A stretch of DNA of 64,000 bases, from NCBI RefSeq assembly GCF_004328625.1, contig NZ_CP032229.1:1550001-1614000 (forward strand), in the 5' to 3' direction. The notes under the pieces were generated by a model. That model was not told the DNA's origin. It did not search any database and saw only the letters and a list, made by a program, of their open reading frames with translations. Below are positions 1-8,663 of the stretch, piece after piece. Every line of letters starts with the position of its first letter. Position 1 is the first letter of the stretch. The stretch comes from Streptomyces seoulensis (GTDB lineage: Bacteria > Actinomycetota > Actinomycetes > Streptomycetales > Streptomycetaceae). A program made the translations under genes and the position numbers.

Positions 1-325
1 TGCCGCCGCGCTCGGCGGTCAGGACGTGTGCCACATAGCGGTTCTGCTCGGCCTTGGCGCTGTAGGTGCTCGCGTCCACCGCCTGCACCTGGAGGAGGCG
101 CACGGTGAAGGCGGTCAGCACCAGGGCGAGGGCGAGGCCGACCAGGCGCAGCCGGGGCCGGGGGCTGCCGAGCCGCAGGGCGGGCTTGGCCGGGGGGCGC
201 CGGGGGCCCAGGGGGCGGCGGGCGGGCCGGCCCTGGGGGGCGGGACGGCGGGGGGCCGCGCTCCGGGGGCGGGGCGGCCTCGCGGGTCCGGGCACGCGGC
301 GGCGCGGCGTTTCCCTGTCGGACAC
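1..325 (-). CDS. ftsI: FtsI-type peptidoglycan transpeptidase, N-terminal part (cut by window edge)
   Basis: Only the first 108 codons are present. After a Pro/Arg-rich cytoplasmic stretch comes one membrane segment (about residues 65-85, LRLVGLALALVLTAFTVRLL), then LQVQAVDASTYSAKAEQNRY, the typical juxtamembrane start of a class B penicillin-binding protein. The family cross-links septal peptidoglycan in the divisome. The GTG start at 325 lies 5 nt after the ftsL stop, so translation is probably coupled. The order rsmH-ftsL-ftsI is the standard dcw order and is the main reason for the name. The transpeptidase domain lies outside the window. Confidence 0.9.
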   Translation of the reverse strand, partial: MSDRETPRRRVPGPARPPRPRSAAPRRPAPQGRPARRPLGPRRPPAKPALRLGSPRPRLRLVGLALALVLTAFTVRLLQVQAVDASTYSAKAEQNRYVAHVLTAERGG

Positions 326-330
326 TTCCG

Positions 331-924
331 TCACCTGCCGGGGGTCGGGGTGGTGGGGGCGGACCGGAGGGCGCCGCCCGGCGCGGGAGTCGTGGCGGCG
401 GGTCTCACCGGGGTGCCGCTGGGGGTGCCGGCGGGGGTGCCGGCCGGTGCGGCGGTGGGCGTGGCGGCGGGCGGCGCGCTCGGCGTCGCCGGGGCCGGGG
501 CCGTGCTCGGGACGGCGGTCAGCGCCTCGGGGGCGCGGGGGCCGGTGAGGACGGCGGAGCGGGGGGCTGCGCTGGGGACGCCCTTGACGCTGCCGTCGGG
601 GCCGAGGAAGGCGGGGTCGCCGCCGGGGACCATGCCGAGTTCACGGGCGCGGCGCTGGAGGGCGTCGGGCGCGGAGTACGCGTCGATGTCCCGCTGGAGG
701 GCCTGTTCCTCGTCGGTGAGGCTCTTCGTTTGGCGCTTTATGTCGTCCAGCTCGAACGACCCTTCGCTGAGCGCCGAGTTGAGCACCAGCAGGCCGAGCA
801 GGCCGCCGCCCAGGAGCAGCACGACGAGGAGGACGAAGGGGGTGCGGGCCGCGCGGGCGCGGCCGGCGGGGATGAGCCGGGCGAGCCGGGCCGCCCTCCC
901 CCGAGGTGCGGGCTTGGTGCTCAC
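331..924 (-). CDS. ftsL: FtsL-like septum formation protein
   Basis: A 197-residue bitopic membrane protein: basic N-terminus, one membrane span (FVLLVVLLLGGGLLGLLVLN, about residues 29-48), a short heptad-like coiled coil (LDDIKRQTKSLTDEEQALQR), then a long Pro/Ala/Thr-rich extracellular tail. This architecture and its place between rsmH and ftsI fit FtsL, which works with FtsB-like proteins to activate FtsW-FtsI. The GTG at 924 was chosen because GGGAGGG lies just upstream; a longer frame reaching 1065 has no such site. FtsL sequences diverge strongly, so the name rests mostly on layout and position. The low-complexity tail is longer than in model FtsL proteins. Confidence 0.85.
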   Translation of the reverse strand: MSTKPAPRGRAARLARLIPAGRARAARTPFVLLVVLLLGGGLLGLLVLNSALSEGSFELDDIKRQTKSLTDEEQALQRDIDAYSAPDALQRRARELGMVPGGDPAFLGPDGSVKGVPSAAPRSAVLTGPRAPEALTAVPSTAPAPATPSAPPAATPTAAPAGTPAGTPSGTPVRPAATTPAPGGALRSAPTTPTPGR

Positions 925-967
925 TGTCCCTCCCGGCGGGTCGTGGCACCCGGCCGGCCCCGTCCGT

Positions 968-1924
968 TCACTCGGCGTCCTCCCGGATGCGCTCGACACC
1001 CCGGAACCTGGCCGGGGCGGCCCGGCGGTTCTCGGCGATCTCCTCCTCGGTGGGAAGTTCGGCACCGCGGGTGAGGAGCTTGAGGCGGGGCTGGTAGCGC
1101 TCGGGCACGACGGGCAGCCCGGGGGGCGCGGTGTTGGCGGCGCCGGCCGCGAAGACCTGCTTGACCAGCCGGTCCTCCAGCGACTGGTACGACAGCACGG
1201 CGATCCGCCCGCCGACCGCGAGCGCCTTCACCGCGGCCGGCACGGCCCGCTCCAGTACGGAGAGTTCGCCGTTGACCTCGATGCGCAGGGCCTGGAAGGT
1301 GCGCTTGGCCGGGTTGCCGCCGGTGCGCTTGGCGGCCTGCGGCAGGGCGTCCCGGATCAGCTCGACCAGGCGGGCGCTGTTGGTGAACGGCTCCTTCTCG
1401 CGCTCGCGGACGACCGCCGAGACGATCCGCTTGGCCTGCTTCTCCTCGCCGTACGCGCGCAGGATGCGCACCAGTTCACCGGCCGGGTAGGTGTTGAGGA
1501 CCTCGGCGGCGCTGACGCCGGTCGTCTGGTCCATGCGCATGTCGAGCGGGGCGTCCTGGGCGTAGGCGAAGCCGCGGTCGGCCTCGTCCAGCTGCATGGA
1601 GGAGACGCCGAGGTCGAAGAGGACGCCCTGGACGGCCGGGATGCCCAGGCGGTCGAGGACCTCGGGGAGTTCGTCGTAGACGGCGTGCACGAGGGTGGCG
1701 CGGTCGCCGTAGGGGGCGAGGCGTTCGCCGGAGAGGCGGAGGGCTTCCTTGTCCCGGTCGAGGCCGATCAGCCGGACCTCGGGAAAGCGGGCCAGCAGGG
1801 CCTCGCTGTGGCCGCCGAGGCCGAGGGTGCAGTCGACGACCACCGCTCCCGGCCGCTCCAGGGCGGGTGCCAGCAGGTCCAGGCACCGCTGGAGCATCAC
1901 CGGGACGTGTCGACTCTCGGTCAA
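968..1924 (-). CDS. rsmH: 16S rRNA (cytosine(1402)-N(4))-methyltransferase RsmH
   Basis: A 318-residue SAM-dependent methyltransferase that modifies N4 of C1402 in the ribosomal P site. Visible family signatures are [13 protein letters not shown] at the N-terminus, the SAM loop [39 protein letters not shown] and the C-terminal [19 protein letters not shown]. Length matches the family. The start used is TTG 1924 (MTESRHVPV) with GAGAGG upstream. It is the first gene of the leftward dcw transcript. There is no mraZ upstream; the next gene is a divergent carbonic anhydrase. Confidence 0.95.
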   Translation of the reverse strand: MTESRHVPVMLQRCLDLLAPALERPGAVVVDCTLGLGGHSEALLARFPEVRLIGLDRDKEALRLSGERLAPYGDRATLVHAVYDELPEVLDRLGIPAVQGVLFDLGVSSMQLDEADRGFAYAQDAPLDMRMDQTTGVSAAEVLNTYPAGELVRILRAYGEEKQAKRIVSAVVREREKEPFTNSARLVELIRDALPQAAKRTGGNPAKRTFQALRIEVNGELSVLERAVPAAVKALAVGGRIAVLSYQSLEDRLVKQVFAAGAANTAPPGLPVVPERYQPRLKLLTRGAELPTEEEIAENRRAAPARFRGVERIREDAE

Positions 1925-2138
1925 GGGGGCCTCTCATTCCGGCGGGCGGTACGCACTGCCGGGTCCCCGCCCGCTCCGTGAAGGGGAGGCCCGCCGGCGC
2001 CGGAAGCGTCGGCCGGCCGGGAGCGGGAGGAGGCCGAGCCGCACGTACGCGCCGCGCACGCGGGGAGACGGTCCGGACGGATGCCGGGATCTCCGGGGGT
2101 TTCACCAGCGGGAAGAGCCGCGCCTCCCGCTTCGCGTC

Positions 2139-2166
2139 ACTTTAGTCCACCCTGTGTCGCGGTCAA
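2139..2166 (-). promoter_or_regulatory. Probable vegetative promoter of the rsmH-ftsL-ftsI transcript
   Basis: Reading leftward, TTGACC (2166-2161) and TAAAGT (2144-2139) are separated by 16 bp, a good match to the HrdB-type promoter. The predicted start near 2132 gives a leader of about 200 nt before rsmH. The rest of the 1925-2341 gap holds no convincing ORF. Confidence 0.55.
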
Positions 2167-2328
2167 TCAACCGGCCTGCGCGTCGCGTACGGCTTCAGGA
2201 CGGGCCGGTCGATTCGCCGGGATTCACCCGTCCGGCGGAGGTTCGCGCTCCGTGTGGGTTGGCTCACAACAAGCCGCGATCTGGTTCTTTGTGGCCGTCC
2301 ACAGCAGGCCGGGGGCACCGGTGACCAG

Positions 2329-2334
2329 TAACGT
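2329..2334 (+). promoter_or_regulatory. -10 hexamer of a putative leaderless carbonic anhydrase transcript
   Basis: TAACGT lies 7 nt before the ATG at 2342, with no Shine-Dalgarno sequence between. No good -35 is visible. Confidence 0.4.
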
Positions 2335-2341
2335 CGGGACC

Positions 2342-2914
2342 ATGACGACTTCCGCAGCAGTTCCGACCGGGTCCGACGGCGCCATAACGGGTGACGGCAG
2401 CGTGACGGACCGCCTGGTCGGCGCCAACGAGACGTATGCGAGCGAGTTCACCGACCCCGGCATGGACGCGCGTCCGGTGCTCCAGGTCGCCGTCGTCGCC
2501 TGCATGGACGCCCGCCTCGACCTGCACGCCGCGCTCGGCCTGGAACTGGGCGACTGTCACACCATCCGCAACGCGGGCGGCGTGGTCACCGACGACGTGA
2601 TCCGCTCGCTGACCATCAGTCAGCGCGCGCTGGGCACCCGTAGCGTGGTCCTGATCCACCACACCGGATGCGGCCTGGAGTCCCTCACCGAGGAGTTCCG
2701 GCACGACCTGGAGATGGAGGTCGGCCAGCGCCCGGCATGGGCGGTGGAGGCGTTCCGGGACGTGGACCAGGACGTACGGCAGTCGATGCAGCGGGTGCGG
2801 ACCTCCCCGTTCCTGCTGCACACCGACGACGTGCGCGGCTTCGTCTTCGACGTGCGCACCGGTCTGCTCCGTGAGATCGACCCGGCCGGGAGCGGCGCCG
2901 AGAAGTCGGCCTGA
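2342..2914 (+). CDS. Beta-class carbonic anhydrase
   Basis: A 190-residue cytosolic zinc enzyme that interconverts CO2 and bicarbonate. The beta-class motifs are present: C54-x-D56-x-R58 (ACMDARLD) and H107-x-x-C110 (HHTGCG), giving the Cys2-His zinc site and the Asp-Arg dyad. The compact length and the DDVIRSLTISQRALGT segment resemble the short mycobacterial Rv1284-like branch. The ATG at 2342 follows a -10-like hexamer by 7 nt, so the mRNA may be leaderless; the open frame extends upstream but has no supported start there. It is a single gene between the dcw cluster and the moxR operon. Confidence 0.92.
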   Translation: MTTSAAVPTGSDGAITGDGSVTDRLVGANETYASEFTDPGMDARPVLQVAVVACMDARLDLHAALGLELGDCHTIRNAGGVVTDDVIRSLTISQRALGTRSVVLIHHTGCGLESLTEEFRHDLEMEVGQRPAWAVEAFRDVDQDVRQSMQRVRTSPFLLHTDDVRGFVFDVRTGLLREIDPAGSGAEKSA

Positions 2915-2932
2915 CCGGCCGGCGGCCCTCCT

Positions 2933-2951
2933 CCCCGCCCTCGTGGCGGGG
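2933..2951 (+). terminator. Short GC hairpin after carbonic anhydrase
   Basis: CCCCGCC and GGCGGGG form a 7-bp stem with a 5-nt loop, 19 nt after the stop codon. There is no U tract, as is usual in Streptomyces. Confidence 0.4.
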
Positions 2952-3138
2952 GTGAAAGGGCCGCAAGCCCGGCATCACGGGGGCAGTTGTCCACAGGCGG
3001 TGACACGAATCCGTAACGGCGGCAAGAATGCGGGGTGTGACGGCGCGCGGCCTGGTCCGCGCGGCGTCGCAGTTCCGGGGTGGGCCGGTCGCGCTCGCGT
3101 GCACAGGCCCTGGGTGATGACGGGCCGAGGAGGGCCGG

Positions 3139-4218
3139 GTGACGACCTATGACGATCGGGCGAGCCAGGGGGGCGTCCCCGCTCGAACGGAGTCGGGCGC
3201 GGGGCGGGAGCTGACCGCCACCGCGGAGCGTGTCCGCGCTTCGGTGGAGGACGTGATCGAGGGCAAGCCCGAGGTCGTACGGCTCGCGCTGACCGTGCTG
3301 CTGGCCGAGGGGCATCTGCTGATCGAGGACGTCCCCGGGGTGGGCAAGACCATGCTGGCCAAGGCGCTGGCGCGGTCCATCGACTGCTCGGTGCGGCGCA
3401 TCCAGTTCACCCCGGACCTGCTGCCCTCGGACATCACCGGGGTGTCCATCTGGGACCAGCGGGGCGGTGACTTCGAGTTCAAGCCGGGTGCGATCTTCGC
3501 GCAGATCGTGATCGGCGACGAGATCAACCGCGCCTCCCCCAAGACCCAGTCGGCGCTGCTGGAGTCCATGGAGGAGCGCCAGGTCACCATCGACGGCCAC
3601 ACCTACGAACTGCCGAGCCCCTTCATGGTGGTGGCGACCCAGAACCCGGTCGAGATGGAGGGCACGTACCCGCTGCCCGAGGCCCAGCGCGACCGCTTCA
3701 TGGCCCGGGTCTCCGTGGGCTACCCCAGCGTCGAGGCCGAGCTGCGGATGCTGGACGTGCACGGCGGGGCCTCCCCGCTGGAGGACCTGGAACCGGTGGC
3801 GCACGCGCACGAGATCGTGAAGCTGATCGAGACGGTGCGCGCGGTGCACGTCTCGGAGGCCGTGCGGCGGTACGCGGTGGAGCTGGTCGCCGCCACCCGC
3901 TCCCACCCCGACCTCAGACTCGGCGCCTCCCCGCGCGCGACGCTGCATCTGCTGCGCGCGGCGAAGGCGTCCGCCGCCCTGGAGGGCCGGGAGTACGCGC
4001 TGCCGGACGACCTCCAGACGCTCGCCCCGTCCGTGCTGGCCCACCGGCTGCTGCCCACCTCGGAGGCCCAGCTCAACGGCCGGTCGGCCGAGGACGTGGT
4101 GCGGGAGATCATCCAGCACACGGCCGTACCCACCACCGCCCGGCAGAGCGGGTACGAGGGTCTGGACGCCTCGCCTGCCCAACCCCCGCGGCCGCTGCGG
4201 CCTCCCCGGGGTCTGTGA
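3139..4218 (+). CDS. MoxR-family AAA+ ATPase
   Basis: A 359-residue AAA+ chaperone-like ATPase. Walker A is EDVPGVGKT (about residues 63-71) and Walker B is IVIGDEINRA (about 123-132). It is followed by the family-typical SPKTQSALLESMEERQV and ATQNPVEMEGTYPLPEAQ, with sensor/arginine region QRDRFM. MoxR proteins usually remodel or insert metal into partner proteins, often with von Willebrand or DUF58 proteins. Here the DUF58 gene overlaps the stop by one base, so it is the likely partner. The GTG at 3139 follows GGAGGGCCGG. The substrate cannot be inferred. Confidence 0.93.
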   Translation: MTTYDDRASQGGVPARTESGAGRELTATAERVRASVEDVIEGKPEVVRLALTVLLAEGHLLIEDVPGVGKTMLAKALARSIDCSVRRIQFTPDLLPSDITGVSIWDQRGGDFEFKPGAIFAQIVIGDEINRASPKTQSALLESMEERQVTIDGHTYELPSPFMVVATQNPVEMEGTYPLPEAQRDRFMARVSVGYPSVEAELRMLDVHGGASPLEDLEPVAHAHEIVKLIETVRAVHVSEAVRRYAVELVAATRSHPDLRLGASPRATLHLLRAAKASAALEGREYALPDDLQTLAPSVLAHRLLPTSEAQLNGRSAEDVVREIIQHTAVPTTARQSGYEGLDASPAQPPRPLRPPRGL

Positions 4219-5531
4219 TGTCCGCCGGGGGGCGGGGCGGGGTGCGGGCCACGCTGTCGGGTCTGACCACGCGCGGGCGCTCCTTCCTCGCCGCCGGGGT
4301 CGCGGCCGCGATCTGCGCCTATGTGCTGGGCCAGGACGACCTGCTGCGGGTGGGGCTGCTGCTGGCGGTGCTGCCGCTGCTCTGCGCGGCCGTCCTGCAC
4401 CGCACCCGGCACCGGGTGACCGCCGAGCGCGGCCTGGCCCCCACGCGGGTGCCCGCGACCGGGGAGGCGCGGGTCCGGCTGCGCGTGGACAACGTCTCCC
4501 GGCTGCCCACCGGCCTGCTGATGCTCCAGGACCGGGTGCCGTACGTGCTGGGCCCCCGGCCGCGTTTCGTGCTGGACCGGGTCGAGCCTGGCGGGCACCG
4601 CGAGGTGTCCTACCGGGTGCGCTCGGACCTGCGCGGCAGATACCGCCTCGGCCCGCTCCAGGTGCGGCTGAGCGACCCGTTCGGGATGTGCGAGCTGACC
4701 CGGTCCTTCTCGGCGCACGACACGCTCACGGTGCTGCCCCGGGTGGAGCCGCTGCCGCCGGTCCGGTTCGGCGGGGAGGCGCTCGGGCACGGCGACGGAC
4801 GGCAGCGCTCGCTGGCGCTGGCCGGCGAGGACGACCTGATCCCGCGCGGCTACCGGCACGGCGACGACCTGCGCCGGGTGCACTGGCGCTCCACCGCCCG
4901 GCACGGCGAGCTGATGGTGCGCCGCGAGGAGCAGCCCCGCCGTTCGCGCTGCACGGTGCTGCTGGACACCCGCGCGGTGGCCTACGAGGGCGCGGGCCCC
5001 GGCTCGGCCTTCGAGTGGGCGGTGTCGGCGGCCGCCTCGGTGGTGTCGCACCTGCTGGAGCGCGGTTTCTCGGTGCGGCTGCTGACGGACTTCGGGGTGA
5101 CGGTGTCCGGCGAGGGCGGCTCGGGGCACGAACGGGCGGCGGCGGCCGCGCTGATGATGGACACCCTCGCGGTGATCGACCACTCCGACGGCACCGACCT
5201 GGCGGGCGCGTACGACGTGCTGCGGGACGGGCACGACGGGCTGCTGGTCGCCTTCCTCGGTGACCTGGACGGCGGACAGGCGGCCTCGGTGGCGCGGATG
5301 CGCCGGCGCGGGGGCGCGGTCGCCTTCGTGCTGGACCCGGACGACTGGACGCGCGAGCCGACGGCGGTACCGCAGCCGAACGCCCCGCTCCCCCAGCGGC
5401 TGCGGGTGCTGCGGGAGGGCGGCTGGACGGCGCTCGGGGTGCCGCCCGGGGCCGCGCTGGAGGAGCTGTGGCGGCAGGCGGACCGGGAGCGGCCGGGTCC
5501 GGCCGCGCTGAGCGGGAAGGTACGGGGATGA
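4218..5531 (+). CDS. DUF58 domain-containing membrane protein
   Basis: 437 residues. Two hydrophobic segments near the N-terminus (FLAAGVAAAICAYVL and VGLLLAVLPLLCAAVL) are followed by a soluble domain with the DUF58 hallmark GDDLRRVHWRSTARHGELMVRREE around residues 215-240. The domain resembles a von Willebrand A-like fold. The start ATG 4218 overlaps the moxR stop by one base; the preceding in-frame GTG would be an alternative. The stop overlaps the transglutaminase start by four bases, so the three genes form one translationally coupled operon. MoxR-DUF58-transglutaminase modules are common in bacteria, but their role is unsettled. Confidence 0.9.
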   Translation: MSAGGRGGVRATLSGLTTRGRSFLAAGVAAAICAYVLGQDDLLRVGLLLAVLPLLCAAVLHRTRHRVTAERGLAPTRVPATGEARVRLRVDNVSRLPTGLLMLQDRVPYVLGPRPRFVLDRVEPGGHREVSYRVRSDLRGRYRLGPLQVRLSDPFGMCELTRSFSAHDTLTVLPRVEPLPPVRFGGEALGHGDGRQRSLALAGEDDLIPRGYRHGDDLRRVHWRSTARHGELMVRREEQPRRSRCTVLLDTRAVAYEGAGPGSAFEWAVSAAASVVSHLLERGFSVRLLTDFGVTVSGEGGSGHERAAAAALMMDTLAVIDHSDGTDLAGAYDVLRDGHDGLLVAFLGDLDGGQAASVARMRRRGGAVAFVLDPDDWTREPTAVPQPNAPLPQRLRVLREGGWTALGVPPGAALEELWRQADRERPGPAALSGKVRG

Positions 5532-7885
5532 GCGGGCGGGCACGACTGGCGCTGTGCGCGGCGGCGGCGACCCTGATGGCGTCCTCGGCCCTGCTGCCGC
5601 TGGTCGACGGCCCGACCTGGCTGCTGCTGTCGGCGCTGCTGGTGGCCGTGCAGGCGGGGGTGGGCATCGCGGCCCGGCGGATTCCCCTGTCCCGGTCGCT
5701 GACGCTGCTGGCGCAGCTGCTGGTGACGCTGGTGCTGCTGACCCTGGTCTTCGCGCGGGCCGAGGCGCTGGGCGGACTGCTGCCGGGGCCGGACGCGTTC
5801 CTGCGGTTCGGGGCGCTGTTCGGGCAGGGCGCGGACGACGTGAGCCACTACGCGATCCCGGCGCCGCTCACCGACGGCATCCGGCTGCTGCTGGTCGGCG
5901 GGGTGCTGCTGGTGCATCTGCTAGTGGACACCCTCGCGGTGACCTTCCGGCGGGCGGCTCCGGCGGGCCTGCCGCTGCTGGCGCTGTACTCGGTGGCGGC
6001 CGGGCTGTCGGACGGGGCGGCGGACTGGCTGTGGTTCCTGGTGGCGGCGGCCGGCTATCTGATGCTGCTGCTCGCTGAGGGCCGGGAGCGGCTCGCCCAG
6101 TGGGGCCGGGTCTTCGGCGGCGCCCCGCGCGCGGGTGCCCCGGCGGGCGGGGTGACGGCACCGGCGCGCACCGGCCGCCGGATCGGCGCGGTGGCGCTGG
6201 GCGTGGCCCTGGTGGTACCGCTGGCCCTGCCGACGCTGCACGGCGGGCTGCTGGGCCGGGCGGGCTCGGGCGTCGGCGCGGGCAACGGCCGGGGCGGCAC
6301 CATCTCGGCGGTGAACCCCCTGGTCTCGCTGCGGGACAGCCTGAACGTGGACGACGACCGCCAGGTGCTCTCCCTGCGGCCCAGCTCCGGCGAGGTGCCG
6401 GACATGTACGTGCGGATAGTGTCCCTGGACGACTTCGACGGCACCGACTGGAAGCCGTCCCAGCGCCGCATCGCCGCGGTGCCCGGGGTCTTCCCGGCCC
6501 CGGAGGGCCTGAGCGACGACGTCAGGCGGACCACGCTGCGCACGGTGATCACGGCGGCGGACTGGTACGCCCAGGACTGGCTGCCGATGCCGTATCCGCC
6601 GAGCGGGGTCCGGATCGACGGCAACTGGCGGTACGAGCCGGTCGGCATGACCCTGGTCGGCGACCACGGCCAGACCACGCGCGGCGAGATCTACCAGGTC
6701 ACCAGCCTGGAACTGCAGCCGACCGCGAAGCAGCTCGCCGACGCCCCGAAGCCGCCGGCCGCGCTGGAGCGGGAGTACACCCGGGTGCCGTCCCGGCTGC
6801 CGGACGTGGTGGCGCGCACCGCCGAGGAGGTCACCTCGGGGGCCCGCAACCACTACGAGGAGGCGGTACGGCTCCAGGACTGGTTCTCGGTGGACGGCGG
6901 CTTCCGGTACGACACCGAGGTGCAGGTGGGCCGGGGCGCCGACGCGATCGCCAACTTCCTCAAGAAGAAGGAGGGGTTCTGCGTCCACTTCTCCTTCGCC
7001 ATGGCGGCGATGGCCCGCACGCTGGGCATTCCGGCCCGGGTGGCGGTGGGTTTCGCACCGGGCACCCCGCAGGGCGACGGCTCGGTGTCGGTGAGCCTGC
7101 GGGACGCGCACGCCTGGCCGGAGCTGTACTTCCAGGGCGTGGGCTGGACCCGGTTCGAGCCGACGCCGACCCGGGGCACGACTCCGGCGTACACCCAGCA
7201 GGACACCCCGAGCAGCGCCCGCCCGGACCAGGAGCTGCCCTCGCGGGGGGCGTCCAGGGAGCCTTCGGCGGCGGCGACCGGGAGTGAGAGCTGCGCGGCG
7301 CAGGACAAGTCGGGCGCCTGTGCCGACCCGTCGGCGGCCGTCGCGGCGCCGGGTGGGGGTGGGGGGCCGTCCGGCGGGCTGTGGGCGGCGCTGATCGCGC
7401 TGGGCGCGCTGGCGCTGGTGGCGCTCCCGCTGTCCCCGATGCTGTGGCGGACCCGGGTGCGGGCGAGACGGCTGGACGGGCACTCCCCCGACCCGGCCCG
7501 GCGGACACTGGCGGCCTGGCGGGAGCTGACCGACAGTGCCTGGGACCACGGGGTGATACCGGACGACTCGCTGACCCCGCGCGGCTCGGCGGCCCGGATC
7601 GTGCGGCTGGGACAGCTGGACGGGGAGGCCGGGGCCGCGGTGCACCGGGTGGCGGCCGCCCTGGAGCAGGTGCTGTACGCCCCGGAGCCGCGTCCGGCGC
7701 CGGGCCTGGCACAGGACGTGCGCCGGGTCATCGCCGGCCTGGCGGCCCCGGTGGGCCGGGGCACCCGGCTGCGGGCCCTGTTCGCCCCGCGCTCGGCCCG
7801 GCGGGTGCTGTGGTCGGCCCAGGAGGGCTGGGCTTCCCTCCGGGCCCGCGCGGCGGCGCTGCGGCCGGTGCGCGGGGAGGCTTGA
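5528..7885 (+). CDS. Transglutaminase-like membrane protein (TgpA type)
   Basis: 785 residues. The N-terminal ~215 residues hold about six hydrophobic segments. A large extracytoplasmic domain carries a transglutaminase core with the catalytic set Cys485 (EGFCVHFSFAMAAMARTLGIP), His528 (DAHAWPELYF) and a following acidic residue. A Pro/Ser-rich linker leads to another membrane span (about 620-640) and a cytosolic DUF4129-like tail. The family resembles Pseudomonas TgpA and acts on periplasmic or cell-wall substrates that are unknown here. ATGA overlap with the DUF58 gene implies coupling. All catalytic residues look intact. Confidence 0.9.
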   Translation: MSGRARLALCAAAATLMASSALLPLVDGPTWLLLSALLVAVQAGVGIAARRIPLSRSLTLLAQLLVTLVLLTLVFARAEALGGLLPGPDAFLRFGALFGQGADDVSHYAIPAPLTDGIRLLLVGGVLLVHLLVDTLAVTFRRAAPAGLPLLALYSVAAGLSDGAADWLWFLVAAAGYLMLLLAEGRERLAQWGRVFGGAPRAGAPAGGVTAPARTGRRIGAVALGVALVVPLALPTLHGGLLGRAGSGVGAGNGRGGTISAVNPLVSLRDSLNVDDDRQVLSLRPSSGEVPDMYVRIVSLDDFDGTDWKPSQRRIAAVPGVFPAPEGLSDDVRRTTLRTVITAADWYAQDWLPMPYPPSGVRIDGNWRYEPVGMTLVGDHGQTTRGEIYQVTSLELQPTAKQLADAPKPPAALEREYTRVPSRLPDVVARTAEEVTSGARNHYEEAVRLQDWFSVDGGFRYDTEVQVGRGADAIANFLKKKEGFCVHFSFAMAAMARTLGIPARVAVGFAPGTPQGDGSVSVSLRDAHAWPELYFQGVGWTRFEPTPTRGTTPAYTQQDTPSSARPDQELPSRGASREPSAAATGSESCAAQDKSGACADPSAAVAAPGGGGGPSGGLWAALIALGALALVALPLSPMLWRTRVRARRLDGHSPDPARRTLAAWRELTDSAWDHGVIPDDSLTPRGSAARIVRLGQLDGEAGAAVHRVAAALEQVLYAPEPRPAPGLAQDVRRVIAGLAAPVGRGTRLRALFAPRSARRVLWSAQEGWASLRARAAALRPVRGEA

Positions 7886-7933
7886 CGGCGGCGCGACACG
7901 GCCGAGGCGGCAGACGGCTGGGGCGGATACGGC

Positions 7934-7971
7934 CGAGGGGGTGACCACCGGGATCGGCGGTCACCCCCTCG
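7934..7971. terminator. Bidirectional terminator hairpin
   Basis: Perfect 13-bp arms (CGAGGGGGTGACC / GGTCACCCCCTCG) around a 12-nt loop, between the convergent transglutaminase and DUF3040 genes. Confidence 0.85.
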
Positions 7972-8000
7972 TACGAAAGCTGGGGAGTCGGCGGGCGGGC

Positions 8001-8387
8001 TCAGTGGCCCTGTTCGTCCCGGCGGCGCTGCCAGCGGTCCTCGATGCGTTCCATGACGGTACGTTTCCGCCGGACGGGACGGCGCCTGGTGTGGCCCTTG
8101 GGGGTTTCACCCGGCTTGGGTGCCTTGCGCCATCCGGTGACTGCGAGCACGGCACAGCCGAGCATCACGAGGAAGCCGACGACACTGATCCAGATCAACT
8201 GGGCGACCATACCGGCCATGAGGAGCGCGATACCGACGAGGAAGCCCGCGACCGCCTGATAGACCCGGCGCCGGGTGTAGGTCCGCAGCCCGTTTCCCTC
8301 AAGCGCCGACGCGAACTTGGGATCTTCGGCGTACAGCGCTCGCTCCATCTGCTCGAGCATGCGCTGCTCGTGCTCCGAGAGCGGCAC
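8001..8387 (-). CDS. DUF3040 domain-containing small membrane protein
   Basis: 128 residues beginning MPLSEHEQRMLEQMERALYAEDPKFAS, the signature of the actinobacterial DUF3040 family. Two adjacent membrane spans (AVAGFLVGIALLMAGMVA and ISVVGFLVMLGCAVLAVTG) precede a very basic tail (RRRPVRRKRTVMERIEDRWQ). The GTG start at 8387 is preceded by GAGGAGGACTCC. The function of the family is unknown; in S. coelicolor the homologous position sits near the division cluster. Transcribed alone from a promoter at 8438-8466. Confidence 0.88.
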   Translation of the reverse strand: MPLSEHEQRMLEQMERALYAEDPKFASALEGNGLRTYTRRRVYQAVAGFLVGIALLMAGMVAQLIWISVVGFLVMLGCAVLAVTGWRKAPKPGETPKGHTRRRPVRRKRTVMERIEDRWQRRRDEQGH

Positions 8388-8437
8388 GGAGTCCTCCTCA
8401 TCGTGCAGTCGCCGGGGCGACTCTGGGGGGTCCTTTC

Positions 8438-8466
8438 AGGATAGGCAGGGAATCGCCCCCGTGAAA
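8438..8466 (-). promoter_or_regulatory. Candidate promoter of the DUF3040 gene
   Basis: TTTCAC (8466-8461) and TATCCT (8443-8438) are separated by 17 bp, about 45 nt before a strong ribosome binding site. Confidence 0.45.
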
Positions 8467-8663
8467 CCCGCCCCTCTGCGCCATCTGGCCAACCGGTCCG
8501 TCAGGGCGTCCCGGCTCGCTGAGGCTGTCATTCCCCGGCGGCCGACCCGTCATGCCGGTCGGTGTACCTCGATCATACGGCGCAAACCCCTCGATCGGGG
8601 GGCTTGTGGCGTACTCCATCTGCCGCCGCGCCCCTGATCAGCGCCGTGTCCCGTGGGGCAGGG

